A DNA stretch of 45,295 bases from an uncultured Clostridia bacterium (GTDB lineage: Bacteria > Bacillota > Clostridia > TANB77 > CAG-508), in assembly GCA_944391745.1 (NCBI GenBank), contig CALXUS010000016.1, positions 1-45,295 of the forward strand. Direction: 5' to 3'. Below, piece by piece: positions 10,047 through 18,936 of this stretch. Every line of letters begins with the position of its first letter. Position 1 is the stretch's first letter. The translations under genes were made by a program, and so were the position numbers. The notes beneath the pieces were generated by a model. That model searched no databases and was not told the DNA's origin. It saw only the letters and a program-made list of their open reading frames with translations.

Positions 10047-12782
10047 ATGAAAGAAAATAAAAAGAAGAAAAATACTAAAAACAAGGCAAAAAACACTACA
10101 AAAATTAACAATAAAAATGAAAATGATATCAAAACAAAAAATGTTACAAAAATAAATCCAAAAAAAGACCGAGATATCAAAAAAATTGAAAAATTGAAGA
10201 AAAAAGAAGAAAAGAAAAAGAAGAGAAAACATCCAAAATTAAGATTAGCTATTAAAATTTTCTTTATAATAATATTCTTATTGATATTAATAGGTGTTGC
10301 CGCATTCTGCGCAATATTCTTCAGTGATGAATGGTCTATTACAAAAGAGCAATTATTAAGTGATGGTGGTCTTAAAATTGTAGACCAAAATGGTAATGAA
10401 ATTACGACTTTAACTGGTGATGAAATTAGCAAAAAAGTTTCATTATCTGAAATGGGAAAATTACCTGATGCTTTTATTGCTATAGAAGATAAAAGATTTT
10501 ATGAGCATGGTGGAATAGATATAATAAGAACAGCAAAGGCTATTCTTAATTATGGAATTTCAGTTATAACTGGCAAAGATGCTTCTTTTGGTGGAAGTAC
10601 AATTACTCAACAGCTTGTTAAGATTACTATGAATGATGATGCTAGAAGCGGTTTTGCTGGTATTGAAAGAAAAATAAGAGAATGGTCTAGAGCTATGCAA
10701 GTTGAAAAAATGTTAGACAAAGACCAAATACTTGAAAGATACTTAAATAGAATTTACTTAGGAAGTTCTGGAGGACTAGAGGTTAGAGGAGTTGAGTCTG
10801 CTGCAAATTATTATTTCAACAAATCAGCTAGTGAATTAGATATAGCACAATGTGCATTTATAGCAGGTATAAACCATTCTCCAAATAGTTATGATCCTTA
10901 TAATTCAGCAGTTGATAATACAGAATCTATAAAATCAAGAACTAAAACTGTATTATATCAAATGTATGATCAAGGAAAAATTACAGAAGAAGAATATAAT
11001 TCTGCAGTTACAGAAGTTAATAATGGATTAGTATTTACTAAAGGTTCTACTTCAAATGGTAATAGTTCTTTATCTTATCATGATTCTGCAACAATTAATC
11101 AAGTAGCAAGGGAAATGTCAGAAAGTGAAGATATTTCATATTCTGAAGCTAGAGAAATGATAATAAACAGTGGTTATACTATTTATTCAACAGTTAATAC
11201 ATCTATACAATCTGCAATGGAAGATGAATTTAAGAGTGGCGATCATATAGTAACATCTAATGGGCAAACTATACAAGCTGCAATGGTAATGATTGAGCCT
11301 TCAACAGGCTATGTAGTTGCTGAAGTAGGTGGATTAGGTGAAAATCAAGATACTTTAGGATTAAATAGAGGTACAGATAGTGCAAGACAACCAGGTTCAT
11401 CATTCAAGCCTTTAGTTACAGTTGCACCTGGATTAGAAAATGGTGTTATTACAGCTTCTACATTATTTGATGATAGCCCAACTACATTTGGAGGAAATTA
11501 TTCTCCAAAAAATGATAGTAATAGGTACCGTGGAATCATTACTATGAGAGAAATAATTAAGCATTCATCAAATGTACCTGAAGTTAAATTATTATCTCTT
11601 TTAGGAGTAGATAAATCAGTTGAATTTTTATCAAAAATTGGAATTGATGTACCAGAGGAAGACCATAATCTTGCTATGGCATTAGGAACACCTTCTGTTA
11701 CTCCACTTCAGATGGCAGCTGGTTATGCAATGATAGCAAATGGCGGTGTATATATTACTCCTACATTCTATACAAAAGTTGTAGATCAAAATGGTAACAC
11801 TGTTATGGAAGCTAAACAAGAAAAAACAAGAGTAATGTCTGAAGGTAATGCTTATATTGAAACCTCTATTTTGAAAGGACCAATCGATGGTGGTACTGCT
11901 TATCAATTTAAAGGTGTATTAGGAAATATGGCTGTAGCTGGTAAAACAGGAACTACAGATGAAAATAAAGATAGATGGTTCTGTGGATTTACACCTTATT
12001 ATGCAGCAGCTTGTTGGTATGGATATGACCAAGGACAAAAAATAAGCGTATACGGAAGTAATCCTGCTGCAAGAATTTGGTTCCCAGTTATGAAATCGGC
12101 TAATGCTGATAAAGAAGTTAAGGATTTTGACGAACCAGAAAATATTGTATCTGAAAAAATATGTTTAGATAGTGGTAAAAAAGCTACAAGTAAATGTAGA
12201 AATACTTATACAGAAATATTTGTTAAAGGTACTGTTCCAGAAGATTGTGAAGGTCACACTACATTAAAAATATGTACTGATACAAATAAAATAGCAACTG
12301 AATACTGTCCTAATACAGAAGTAAGAGTATATACTGAAGAAATTGATACAGAAAAAGCTGGAAATTGGGAAACAAAAAGTAGAGCAAATACTACAAAACC
12401 ACCAACTGCAGTTTGTGATGTTCATACTACTGCACAACAAATTAATGTACCAAATGTTGTAGGAAAAACTCTTGCAGATGCTAAAGATACATTGGAAAAT
12501 GCAGGATTTGTTGTTAAAGTACTTGAAAACGAAGATTCATCAAAGAAAAAAGGCGTTGTATTAAAGCAAAGTTCTACAAAAGCTGCAAAAGGTTCTACAA
12601 TTACAATTACAGTAAATACTTATGATGGTGGAGGAAGTAGCTCTGGTGGAAATACAACAAATACAACTGGTGGTGGTAATACAACAACAGGAGGCAATAC
12701 AACTGGCGGAGGCAATACAACAACAGGAGGTAATAGTAATACTACAGGTAATGAAACATCAGATGAGGAAAGTGAAGATTAA
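10047..12782 (+). CDS. Class A penicillin-binding protein with PASTA domain
   Basis: A bifunctional peptidoglycan glycosyltransferase and transpeptidase. A lysine-rich cytoplasmic tail (1-68) precedes one membrane helix (about 69-92). The GT51 domain has IEDKRFYEHGG with catalytic E147, then GGSTITQQLVK. The transpeptidase domain has SSFK with Ser451 and KTGT at 633-636. A PASTA domain (about 800-865, NVPNVVGKTLADAKDTLENAGF) follows, ending in a Gly/Asn/Thr-rich tail that may span the wall. The region between transpeptidase and PASTA holds several cysteines (KICLDSGKKATSKC, KICTDTNKIATEYC), typical of Clostridia PBPs. The full length is 911 residues. aaggaggg precedes the ATG. Confidence 0.94.
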   Translation: MKENKKKKNTKNKAKNTTKINNKNENDIKTKNVTKINPKKDRDIKKIEKLKKKEEKKKKRKHPKLRLAIKIFFIIIFLLILIGVAAFCAIFFSDEWSITKEQLLSDGGLKIVDQNGNEITTLTGDEISKKVSLSEMGKLPDAFIAIEDKRFYEHGGIDIIRTAKAILNYGISVITGKDASFGGSTITQQLVKITMNDDARSGFAGIERKIREWSRAMQVEKMLDKDQILERYLNRIYLGSSGGLEVRGVESAANYYFNKSASELDIAQCAFIAGINHSPNSYDPYNSAVDNTESIKSRTKTVLYQMYDQGKITEEEYNSAVTEVNNGLVFTKGSTSNGNSSLSYHDSATINQVAREMSESEDISYSEAREMIINSGYTIYSTVNTSIQSAMEDEFKSGDHIVTSNGQTIQAAMVMIEPSTGYVVAEVGGLGENQDTLGLNRGTDSARQPGSSFKPLVTVAPGLENGVITASTLFDDSPTTFGGNYSPKNDSNRYRGIITMREIIKHSSNVPEVKLLSLLGVDKSVEFLSKIGIDVPEEDHNLAMALGTPSVTPLQMAAGYAMIANGGVYITPTFYTKVVDQNGNTVMEAKQEKTRVMSEGNAYIETSILKGPIDGGTAYQFKGVLGNMAVAGKTGTTDENKDRWFCGFTPYYAAACWYGYDQGQKISVYGSNPAARIWFPVMKSANADKEVKDFDEPENIVSEKICLDSGKKATSKCRNTYTEIFVKGTVPEDCEGHTTLKICTDTNKIATEYCPNTEVRVYTEEIDTEKAGNWETKSRANTTKPPTAVCDVHTTAQQINVPNVVGKTLADAKDTLENAGFVVKVLENEDSSKKKGVVLKQSSTKAAKGSTITITVNTYDGGGSSSGGNTTNTTGGGNTTTGGNTTGGGNTTTGGNSNTTGNETSDEESED

Positions 12783-12802
12783 TTTTTGAAAGGATGTTAT
12801 TA

Positions 12803-14194
12803 ATGAAAATACAATTATACAATACATTATCTCACTCTAAGGAAGAATTTAAGCCAATAGATGAAAAAGAAATAAGGATATATAGCTGTGGACCAACGGT
12901 TTACAGCTATGCCCATATTGGCAATTTGCGTACTTATATTTTTGTTGATAATCTTAGAAGAATTTTTAAATATAATGGTTATAATTTAAAACATGTTATG
13001 AATATAACCGATGTTGGACATTTAACTTCTGATGCTGATACAGGTGAAGATAAAATGGAAAAAGCAGCAAGAAAAGAAGGAAAAAGTCCTTATGAAATTG
13101 CAGATTTTTATACAAAAGTATTTATGAGTGATATGTCTGAATTAAATATAGATATGCCGAATATTATTTCAAAAGCTACAGATAATATACCTGAGATGAT
13201 TGAAATGGTTAAAGAAATAATAAAAAATGGCTATGCTTATGAAACTAGTAATGGAATTTATTTTGATGTTACAAAATTAGAAAAATATCCTAGACTTTCT
13301 AATAATAAGTTAGACAATCAAGAAGCTGGAGCACGTGTAGAAGTTGATCCAGAAAAGAAAAGTCCTTATGATTTTGCAATATGGATTAAGGCACCAGAAA
13401 ATCATATAATGAAATGGGAAAGTCCTTGGGGATTATCTTATCCTGGTTGGCATTTAGAATGTTCAGCAATTGGAAGACGTTTTTTAGGAAAACATTTTGA
13501 TATACATACAGGAGGAGTTGATCATATTCCAATTCATCATGAAAATGAAATTGCACAAAGTATAGGTGCAACAGGACAAATTCCAGCCAATTACTGGATG
13601 CATGGGGAATTTTTACTAATAGACGGTGGAAAGATGTCAAAGTCTTTAGGAAATGTATATACATTAAGAGATCTTAAAGAACATGATATTGAACCTTTAG
13701 CGTTTAAGTTGTTCTGCTTTTCAGCTCATTATAGAAATAAATTAAACTTTACTTATGATGGAGTAAAAGCTTATCAAACAGCATTAGAAAGACTTAGAGA
13801 AGGATATAAAAAACATCTTCTAGGTAAAGATAGCGCAGATAAAACTAAAATTACTGAATATGAAAAAAGATTCCATGAAGCTATTAATGATGATTTAAAT
13901 ATGCCTTTAGCTATGGGAATAGTTTGGGAAGTAATTAGAGAAAGTAATAAATCAATTGAATATGCAAAGTTAATAGAAAAGTTTGATGAGGTATTAGGTT
14001 TAGATTTAAAAAATTATAAAAAATATGAGAAAAAAACTGAAATTACAGATGAAGTATTAGAATTGGTAGAGCAAAGAAAAAAAGCCAGAAGCGAAAAAGA
14101 CTGGAAAAAATCTGATGAACTTAGAGATAAAATCAATAGTATGGGTTTTATAGTAAAAGATACTCCAAATGGAATGGAAGTAGAAGAAAAATAA
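12803..14194 (+). CDS. cysS: Cysteinyl-tRNA synthetase
   Basis: A class I synthetase charging tRNA-Cys. The HIGH-like signature is HIGN at 38-41 (common in Clostridia), with a zinc-binding Cys29 in SCGPTVYSYAHIGN. The second zinc part is GWHLECSAI plus GGVDHIPIHHENEIAQ, and KMSKS lies at 277-281. An ATG also exists at 12794, but GAAAGG at 12788-12793 leaves no room for it. The ATG at 12803 has a 9-base spacing and begins with the conserved MKIQLYNTL, so I chose it. It follows the PBP gene by 20 bp. Confidence 0.95.
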   Translation: MKIQLYNTLSHSKEEFKPIDEKEIRIYSCGPTVYSYAHIGNLRTYIFVDNLRRIFKYNGYNLKHVMNITDVGHLTSDADTGEDKMEKAARKEGKSPYEIADFYTKVFMSDMSELNIDMPNIISKATDNIPEMIEMVKEIIKNGYAYETSNGIYFDVTKLEKYPRLSNNKLDNQEAGARVEVDPEKKSPYDFAIWIKAPENHIMKWESPWGLSYPGWHLECSAIGRRFLGKHFDIHTGGVDHIPIHHENEIAQSIGATGQIPANYWMHGEFLLIDGGKMSKSLGNVYTLRDLKEHDIEPLAFKLFCFSAHYRNKLNFTYDGVKAYQTALERLREGYKKHLLGKDSADKTKITEYEKRFHEAINDDLNMPLAMGIVWEVIRESNKSIEYAKLIEKFDEVLGLDLKNYKKYEKKTEITDEVLELVEQRKKARSEKDWKKSDELRDKINSMGFIVKDTPNGMEVEEK

Positions 14195-14230
14195 TAATAC
14201 AAAATTTTAATCAATAAATATAGAAAATAA

Positions 14231-14260
14231 TTGACAATTAATGAATTATGATAATATAAT
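14231..14260 (+). promoter_or_regulatory. Promoter upstream of the DUF1189-like gene and ftsH
   Basis: TTGACA at 14231-14236, an 18-base spacer and TATAAT at 14255-14260, followed by a gggagg ribosome site at 14267. Confidence 0.75.
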
Positions 14261-14280
14261 GCCTTGGGAGGAATCAACAA

Positions 14281-15339
14281 ATGGGAAAAGAAATAAGAAT
14301 ATCATTTTTAAAAAGGCTAAAAATGAGTATTTTTGATTTTGATAAATATCATATTATTGCAAGTGAAGGATTAAAAAGAGGAATTACTTACTTGATAAAG
14401 CTTATTATGCTTTTTGCAGCAATAATATCTATAGCTATGATAATAAGACTTTCTCAATTATTTGATCAGGGAATTCAATATTTTATAGATAATTCGCCTA
14501 ATTTTCATTTTGAAAATAATCAATTTGTTCTTGAAAGTGACAATGATTATACTATAGAAAATCATCAATATCTTAACTTTAAAATAGTTTTTACTAATTC
14601 TGAAGAATATAGTGAAGATGAAATAAGATCTTTTGATGGTTTAGTAATTGTATTTACTAAAAGTCATATTCTTATTAAAGAAGAAAATAGTACAAGCATA
14701 GTAACACAAACTTATGAAGAAATTAAGGATAATGTTAATCTATCAAATGTAAATAAAGATTATGTTGTAAATATAGTAAGAGGAGACAATGCTTATTTAT
14801 TATTTGTTAACATATTTATAATTGTTTTTGTATCAATGTTCTTTGCTTATTTACTTACTACAGTATTATATATTTTTGCTTTATCTTTATTAGGTATGAT
14901 TGTAAGTAGATTTATAAGATTGCCTCTTAAATATAGTGCAATACTTAGCCTAAGTATATCATCTATGACTTTATCAACATTGTTAAATGCAGCATATCTT
15001 GTAATTAATTTGTTTACTGGATTTGTTGTTCCTTATTTCGAAATGATGTATATCTTAATTTCTTATGTATATTTAATTGCAGCTATTTTAATAATGAGAT
15101 CTGAAATTATTAAAAAGAAAGATAAAATAAAAGACGAAATAATGAATAAGAAATTAAATAGTAAAAAATTACAAAATAAAAATAAAGAAGAAAATAAAGA
15201 AAATAAAGAAAAAGATAAGAAAGGTAATGAAGGAAAAGAAGAAAATAAAAGCAAAAATGATTCTGGAAAAGAATTAAAGAAAAGTAAAGACAATCCAGAA
15301 CCACAAGCGAATATTCAAGAAAATAATCAAAAGTTATAA
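14281..15339 (+). CDS. DUF1189-like integral membrane protein
   Basis: The arrangement resembles DUF1189 proteins: a short basic cytoplasmic start, one membrane helix (about 37-62), an extracytoplasmic domain of about 110 residues, then three or four closely packed helices (about 170-275). A very charged Lys/Glu/Asn tail of about 70 residues ends the 352-residue protein. The function of the family is unknown. It has its own promoter and a gggagg site, and ends 14 bp before ftsH, so the two are co-transcribed; a link to membrane protein quality control is inferred from context only. Confidence 0.6.
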   Translation: MGKEIRISFLKRLKMSIFDFDKYHIIASEGLKRGITYLIKLIMLFAAIISIAMIIRLSQLFDQGIQYFIDNSPNFHFENNQFVLESDNDYTIENHQYLNFKIVFTNSEEYSEDEIRSFDGLVIVFTKSHILIKEENSTSIVTQTYEEIKDNVNLSNVNKDYVVNIVRGDNAYLLFVNIFIIVFVSMFFAYLLTTVLYIFALSLLGMIVSRFIRLPLKYSAILSLSISSMTLSTLLNAAYLVINLFTGFVVPYFEMMYILISYVYLIAAILIMRSEIIKKKDKIKDEIMNKKLNSKKLQNKNKEENKENKEKDKKGNEGKEENKSKNDSGKELKKSKDNPEPQANIQENNQKL

Positions 15340-15353
15340 GGAAGGAAAAACAG

Positions 15354-17168
15354 ATGGCAGATAATAAATCAAACAAACCAAAAGATAGTGGTAAATGGAA
15401 AAGAGCAATTTTAGCAATTATACCGTTTATTTTAGTTATACTTATTTTTGCAGCAATATTTATGGTACAGTTTAAACAAGAAAATGATGACTTAGAAGTA
15501 TCATATACTCAATTAATACAGGACATTGATGAAGGAAAAATTGAGTCAATCGAAATGACTGTCGGAAGTACATCTTTAAAAATAAAATACAAAGATGAAG
15601 AAGAAAAAAAACATGCTATTGTACCAAGTACACAAGCATTTGTAGAGTTAATTCAAGATAAAGCACAAGATGATAATCCTGATAATAATGTCGAATTAAT
15701 TCAAAAACCTAGAAATGCATTACTTACATTTTCTGAAGGTTTTGTTTCATTACTACCTACAATAATTCTTGTAATATTAGTAATTTTAATATTTCAGATG
15801 CAAGGATTAGGTGAAAAAGGTAAGGTATATGATCCAGATATATCACAAGATAAAATTACATTTAAGGATGTAGCTGGATTGGATGAAGAAAAAGCAGAAA
15901 TGATGGAAATTGTAGAGTTTTTAAAAAGACCAGAGCAATATACAAAAATGGGTGCTAAAACTCCAAGAGGTGTTTTACTATGTGGAAAACCTGGTACTGG
16001 AAAAACATTAATTGCAAAAGCCATTGCGGGAGAAGCAAATGTTCCTTTTATCTCAATGAGTGGATCAGAATTTGTTGAAATGTTTGCAGGTCTAGGAGCA
16101 TCAAGAGTTAGAAAATTATTTGAAAGAGCTAAAAAAGTCTCACCTTGTATAATATTTATAGATGAAATTGATGCAATAGGTTCTAGAAGAGCAAGCAATA
16201 ATGGTGCAGATACTGAAAATAATCAAACATTAAATCAACTATTGGTTGAAATGGATGGATTTGATTCTGATCAGTCAATTATAGTTATAGCTGCAACAAA
16301 TAGACCAGAAATGTTAGATGAAGCATTACTTAGACCTGGTAGATTTGATAGAACTATTAATATAGCACTTCCAGATATAAAAGGAAGAGAAGAAATTCTT
16401 AAAATTCATAGTAAAAATAAAAAGATTAGTAAAGATGTTGACTTTAAATCTATTGCTGGAGATACAGCAGGCTTCTCTGGTGCAGAACTTGAAAATATTT
16501 TAAACGAAGCTGCAATTATTGCTACAAATAAAAAGCATTCATGCATAGATAATGATGACATTGAGGATGCAGTTAAAAAGGTAACTGTTGGATTAGAAAA
16601 GCACAATAGAGTAGTTTCAGAAAAGGATAAAAAATTAACTGCTTATCATGAAGCCGGACATGCTGTTGTAAGTAGATATTTAGAAACTCAAAAGGATATA
16701 AAAGAAGTATCAATTATTCCAAGAGGTATAGCTGGTGGATATACAATGTATAAAACTAGTGAAGATAAGTTCTATGTTTCAAAAACTGAAATGGAAGAAA
16801 AACTTATTTCTTTATTAGGTGGTAGAGCTGCAGAAAAAATTGCTTTAGATGATATTTCAACAGGAGCAAGCAATGATATAGAAGTAGCTATGAAAATTGC
16901 TAGAGATATGGTTACTGTATATGGTATGAGTGATAGAATAGGACCTATGTCTATAAACTTAGAAAAAGATCCATACCAAATTCAATTACTTGGTAATAAT
17001 TTAGAAGATGAAATTGGTAAAGAAGTTAAAAATATATTAGAAGATGCTTATGAAAAAGCACAAAGATTACTTATTGCCCATAGAGATAAATTAGATGCAG
17101 TAGCAGCTAAATTATTAGAAAAAGAAGTAATTAATGAAGAAGAATTTGAACAAGTATTTGAAGGCTAA
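15354..17168 (+). CDS. ftsH: ATP-dependent zinc metalloprotease FtsH
   Basis: A membrane-anchored hexameric AAA+ protease that degrades membrane and regulatory proteins. Two membrane helices (about 21-41 and 122-145) flank an extracytoplasmic domain. The AAA module has Walker A GKPGTGKT at 211-218, Walker B IIFIDEIDAIG, and the second region of homology ATNRPEMLDEALLRPGRFDR. The zinc site is HEAGH at 432-436. At 604 residues it is slightly short, missing the long C-terminal tail. aaggaagg precedes the ATG. A strong terminator follows. Confidence 0.97.
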   Translation: MADNKSNKPKDSGKWKRAILAIIPFILVILIFAAIFMVQFKQENDDLEVSYTQLIQDIDEGKIESIEMTVGSTSLKIKYKDEEEKKHAIVPSTQAFVELIQDKAQDDNPDNNVELIQKPRNALLTFSEGFVSLLPTIILVILVILIFQMQGLGEKGKVYDPDISQDKITFKDVAGLDEEKAEMMEIVEFLKRPEQYTKMGAKTPRGVLLCGKPGTGKTLIAKAIAGEANVPFISMSGSEFVEMFAGLGASRVRKLFERAKKVSPCIIFIDEIDAIGSRRASNNGADTENNQTLNQLLVEMDGFDSDQSIIVIAATNRPEMLDEALLRPGRFDRTINIALPDIKGREEILKIHSKNKKISKDVDFKSIAGDTAGFSGAELENILNEAAIIATNKKHSCIDNDDIEDAVKKVTVGLEKHNRVVSEKDKKLTAYHEAGHAVVSRYLETQKDIKEVSIIPRGIAGGYTMYKTSEDKFYVSKTEMEEKLISLLGGRAAEKIALDDISTGASNDIEVAMKIARDMVTVYGMSDRIGPMSINLEKDPYQIQLLGNNLEDEIGKEVKNILEDAYEKAQRLLIAHRDKLDAVAAKLLEKEVINEEEFEQVFEG

Positions 17169-17171
17169 AAT

Positions 17172-17212
17172 AAAAACTGAACTTTAGGAATAATCCTTAA
17201 AGTTCAGTTTTT
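17172..17212 (+). terminator. Terminator after ftsH
   Basis: aaaactgaacttta-gga, loop ataa, tcc-ttaaagttcagttttt: a long stem with one bulged T and a T tail. It is nearly symmetrical and could work in both directions. Confidence 0.9.
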
Positions 17213-17252
17213 GAGATTTTATAAAATATTTAAAGAAAAGGAGTAAAGAATT

Positions 17253-18029
17253 GTGAAAGAGACCTTCGAGAGATTAGAATTATTAATTGGAGAAGAAAAT
17301 TTACAAAATTTGAAGAAAAAGACTGTAGCGATATTTGGATTGGGAGGAGTTGGCTCTTATGTATTAGAGGGTCTTGCAAGATGTGGAATAGGAAATTTTA
17401 TATTGATTGATGCAGATAAAATAGATGTAACTAATATAAATAGGCAAATTCTAGCTACTACAAAGACAATTGGTAAATTAAAAGTTGATGTCGCTGAAGA
17501 AAGAGTAAGGGAGATAAATCCTGAGGCTAATGTTATAAAATTTGCAGAATTTATTTTAGGAAAAACCAATGATAAAGAAGAAACAGAAAGTGATAATGAA
17601 GAAAATCGTGATGTTTTTGAAACTATAAAAAAAGCAGATTATATAATAGATGCAATAGATACTGTATCTAGTAAAATTAGAATAATTGAATTTGCAAAGT
17701 TAAATAATATACCTATAATTTCTGCATTAGGAACAGGAAATAAATTAAATCCAACAAAATTAAAGATTGCAGATATATATGATACAAAAGTTTGTCCATT
17801 AGCTAAGGTTATGAGGAAAGAGTTAAGAAAAAGAAATATTTTAGATTTGGATGTAGTTTATTCTGAAGAAGAACCTATAAAGATAGAAGAGGATAACTTA
17901 AGTGATGAAGAAAAGAATTGTAAAAAGGTAATTGGAAGTATTTCTTATGTTCCCTCAGTTGCAGGATTGTTTATAAGCTATAGGGTAGTAGAAAATATGC
18001 TAGAAGGTAAAAATAACAACTTGACATAA
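17253..18029 (+). CDS. tcdA: tRNA threonylcarbamoyladenosine dehydratase (TcdA, ThiF/E1-like)
   Basis: TcdA is an E1-like ATP-dependent enzyme that cyclises t6A37 to ct6A in tRNA. The N-terminal ERLELLIGEENLQNLKK leads into the nucleotide site GLGGVGSYVLEGLARCG (29-45), then DADKIDVTNINRQ and KADYIIDAIDTVSSK. The C-terminal part has CPLAKVMRKELRKR and the SYVPSVAGL motif of YgdL-type proteins. The 258-residue length is normal. An acidic insert at about residues 108-120 is unusual. The start is GTG with AAAGGAG upstream. The -35 box of the next gene overlaps its last codons. Confidence 0.9.
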   Translation: MKETFERLELLIGEENLQNLKKKTVAIFGLGGVGSYVLEGLARCGIGNFILIDADKIDVTNINRQILATTKTIGKLKVDVAEERVREINPEANVIKFAEFILGKTNDKEETESDNEENRDVFETIKKADYIIDAIDTVSSKIRIIEFAKLNNIPIISALGTGNKLNPTKLKIADIYDTKVCPLAKVMRKELRKRNILDLDVVYSEEEPIKIEEDNLSDEEKNCKKVIGSISYVPSVAGLFISYRVVENMLEGKNNNLT

Positions 18030-18049
18030 GCATATAAAGCTGATATAAT
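18021..18049 (+). promoter_or_regulatory. Consensus extended -10 promoter overlapping the tcdA terminator
   Basis: TTGACA (18021-18026), a spacer of exactly 17 bases and TATAAT (18044-18049), preceded by TGA to give TGnTATAAT. It is a perfect consensus promoter. It overlaps the last codons of tcdA and the terminator hairpin, and drives the foreign gene at 18131. Confidence 0.85.
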
Positions 18050-18062
18050 TTATATGCTTTTT
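18028..18062 (+). terminator. Terminator of tcdA
   Basis: AAGCATATAAA (18028-18038) pairs with TTTATATGCTT (18049-18059), followed by TTT. The loop contains the -10 region of the next promoter. Confidence 0.75.
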
Positions 18063-18130
18063 AGCATGTACGTCTAATAGCAACTTTTGTTGTTATTACA
18101 AGCAACCTTATGGCAAACAAGGAGGAAATT

Positions 18131-18769
18131 ATGCCAGGTATCTTGTATCATTTGGCCTTTGGCGAAGTGGTCTACGACAAACTTTCTGAGACTCGTGAAC
18201 TGGACAAATCTTTGTTCATGTCCGGCAATCTTATTCCGGATTTGGCAAAAGACAAAAAGCGGTCACATTACAGGATAAAGGGCTCCCAGGAGGGCTTTTT
18301 TGTTCCTGATATGAAGGCCGTGAAGAAGGATTTGTACAATCCTGACAATCCTATTTTGTTGGGGATGTATTGCCATCTTTACCTCGATTATTACTTTATC
18401 GAAGAATTTCTTATTCCCGAATTTATTTGGGATGAGAAGGATATGATGGTCATCAATCCGCGCAACAACAAGAAATGGGACGTTCCTACGTTTTTCTCTC
18501 AGAAGGGAATGTATGGGTCCTACACCGAAATCAACCAGATGATGATTCGCGATGGGCGAGTTTCTCAGGAGACTCTTTCCATCATTCCTGACGTGTTGCC
18601 TGACACAGGTATTGCTGTGTATGACGACCGGCGGGAAAAAACTTGGAGGCAGGAACTGAACGAGTATTTTGCCGAAAAGAAAGAGTACACTGGGGATATT
18701 TTCGATTATGGCCGGTTGTGGACTGCAATCGAAAATATTTCCAAAAAGTTTTGTGAAGAAATTTCCTAA
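18131..18769 (+). CDS. Zn-dependent phospholipase C-like protein, horizontally acquired
   Basis: The protein (212 residues) begins MPGILYHLAFGEVVYDKL and continues with FMSGNLIPDLAKDKKRSHYR and MYCHLYLDYYF. The His/Asp pattern resembles zinc-dependent phospholipase C / S1-P1 nuclease-like hydrolases; the catalytic role is inferred. GGAGG at 18121-18125 with 5-base spacing selects this ATG over the one at 18110. Base and codon use is foreign: GC is clearly above the surroundings. Of ten arginines, four are CGG (one CGG-CGG pair), three CGC or CGA, one CGT, two AGG and none AGA. It has its own consensus promoter and terminator, so it is a self-contained single-gene insertion. If CGG is poorly read in this host, this gene would be mistranslated. 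Confidence 0.65.
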   Translation: MPGILYHLAFGEVVYDKLSETRELDKSLFMSGNLIPDLAKDKKRSHYRIKGSQEGFFVPDMKAVKKDLYNPDNPILLGMYCHLYLDYYFIEEFLIPEFIWDEKDMMVINPRNNKKWDVPTFFSQKGMYGSYTEINQMMIRDGRVSQETLSIIPDVLPDTGIAVYDDRREKTWRQELNEYFAEKKEYTGDIFDYGRLWTAIENISKKFCEEIS

Positions 18770-18786
18770 GGTTGTTTAATCGTAAA

Positions 18787-18820
18787 ATGGGGGCACTGGA
18801 GCAATCCAGTGTCCTCATTA
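18787..18820 (+). terminator. Terminator of the foreign gene
   Basis: A 14-pair stem of atgggggcactgga and tccagtgtcctcat around a gcaa loop, followed by a T-rich tail. Confidence 0.85.
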
Positions 18821-18880
18821 TTTATTATCTAGGAAAAATTATAGCTCTCAACATAATAAATGAATAAAGTATTAAAATAG

Positions 18881-18909
18881 TTGCAAAATAAATATCAGTA
18901 TGTTATAAA
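18881..18909 (+). promoter_or_regulatory. Promoter of the repeat surface protein
   Basis: TTGCAA (18881-18886), 17 bases, TATAAA (18904-18909), with TGT immediately before it (extended -10). It is followed by the ggggga ribosome site. Confidence 0.65.
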
Positions 18910-18936
18910 TTTAAATATAAGGGGGACAAAAGAAAA

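Noticed and set aside
12794..12802. Upstream ATG as the cysS start
   Set aside because: It abuts the ribosome site with no spacing; the ATG at 12803 fits both spacing and the conserved N-terminus.
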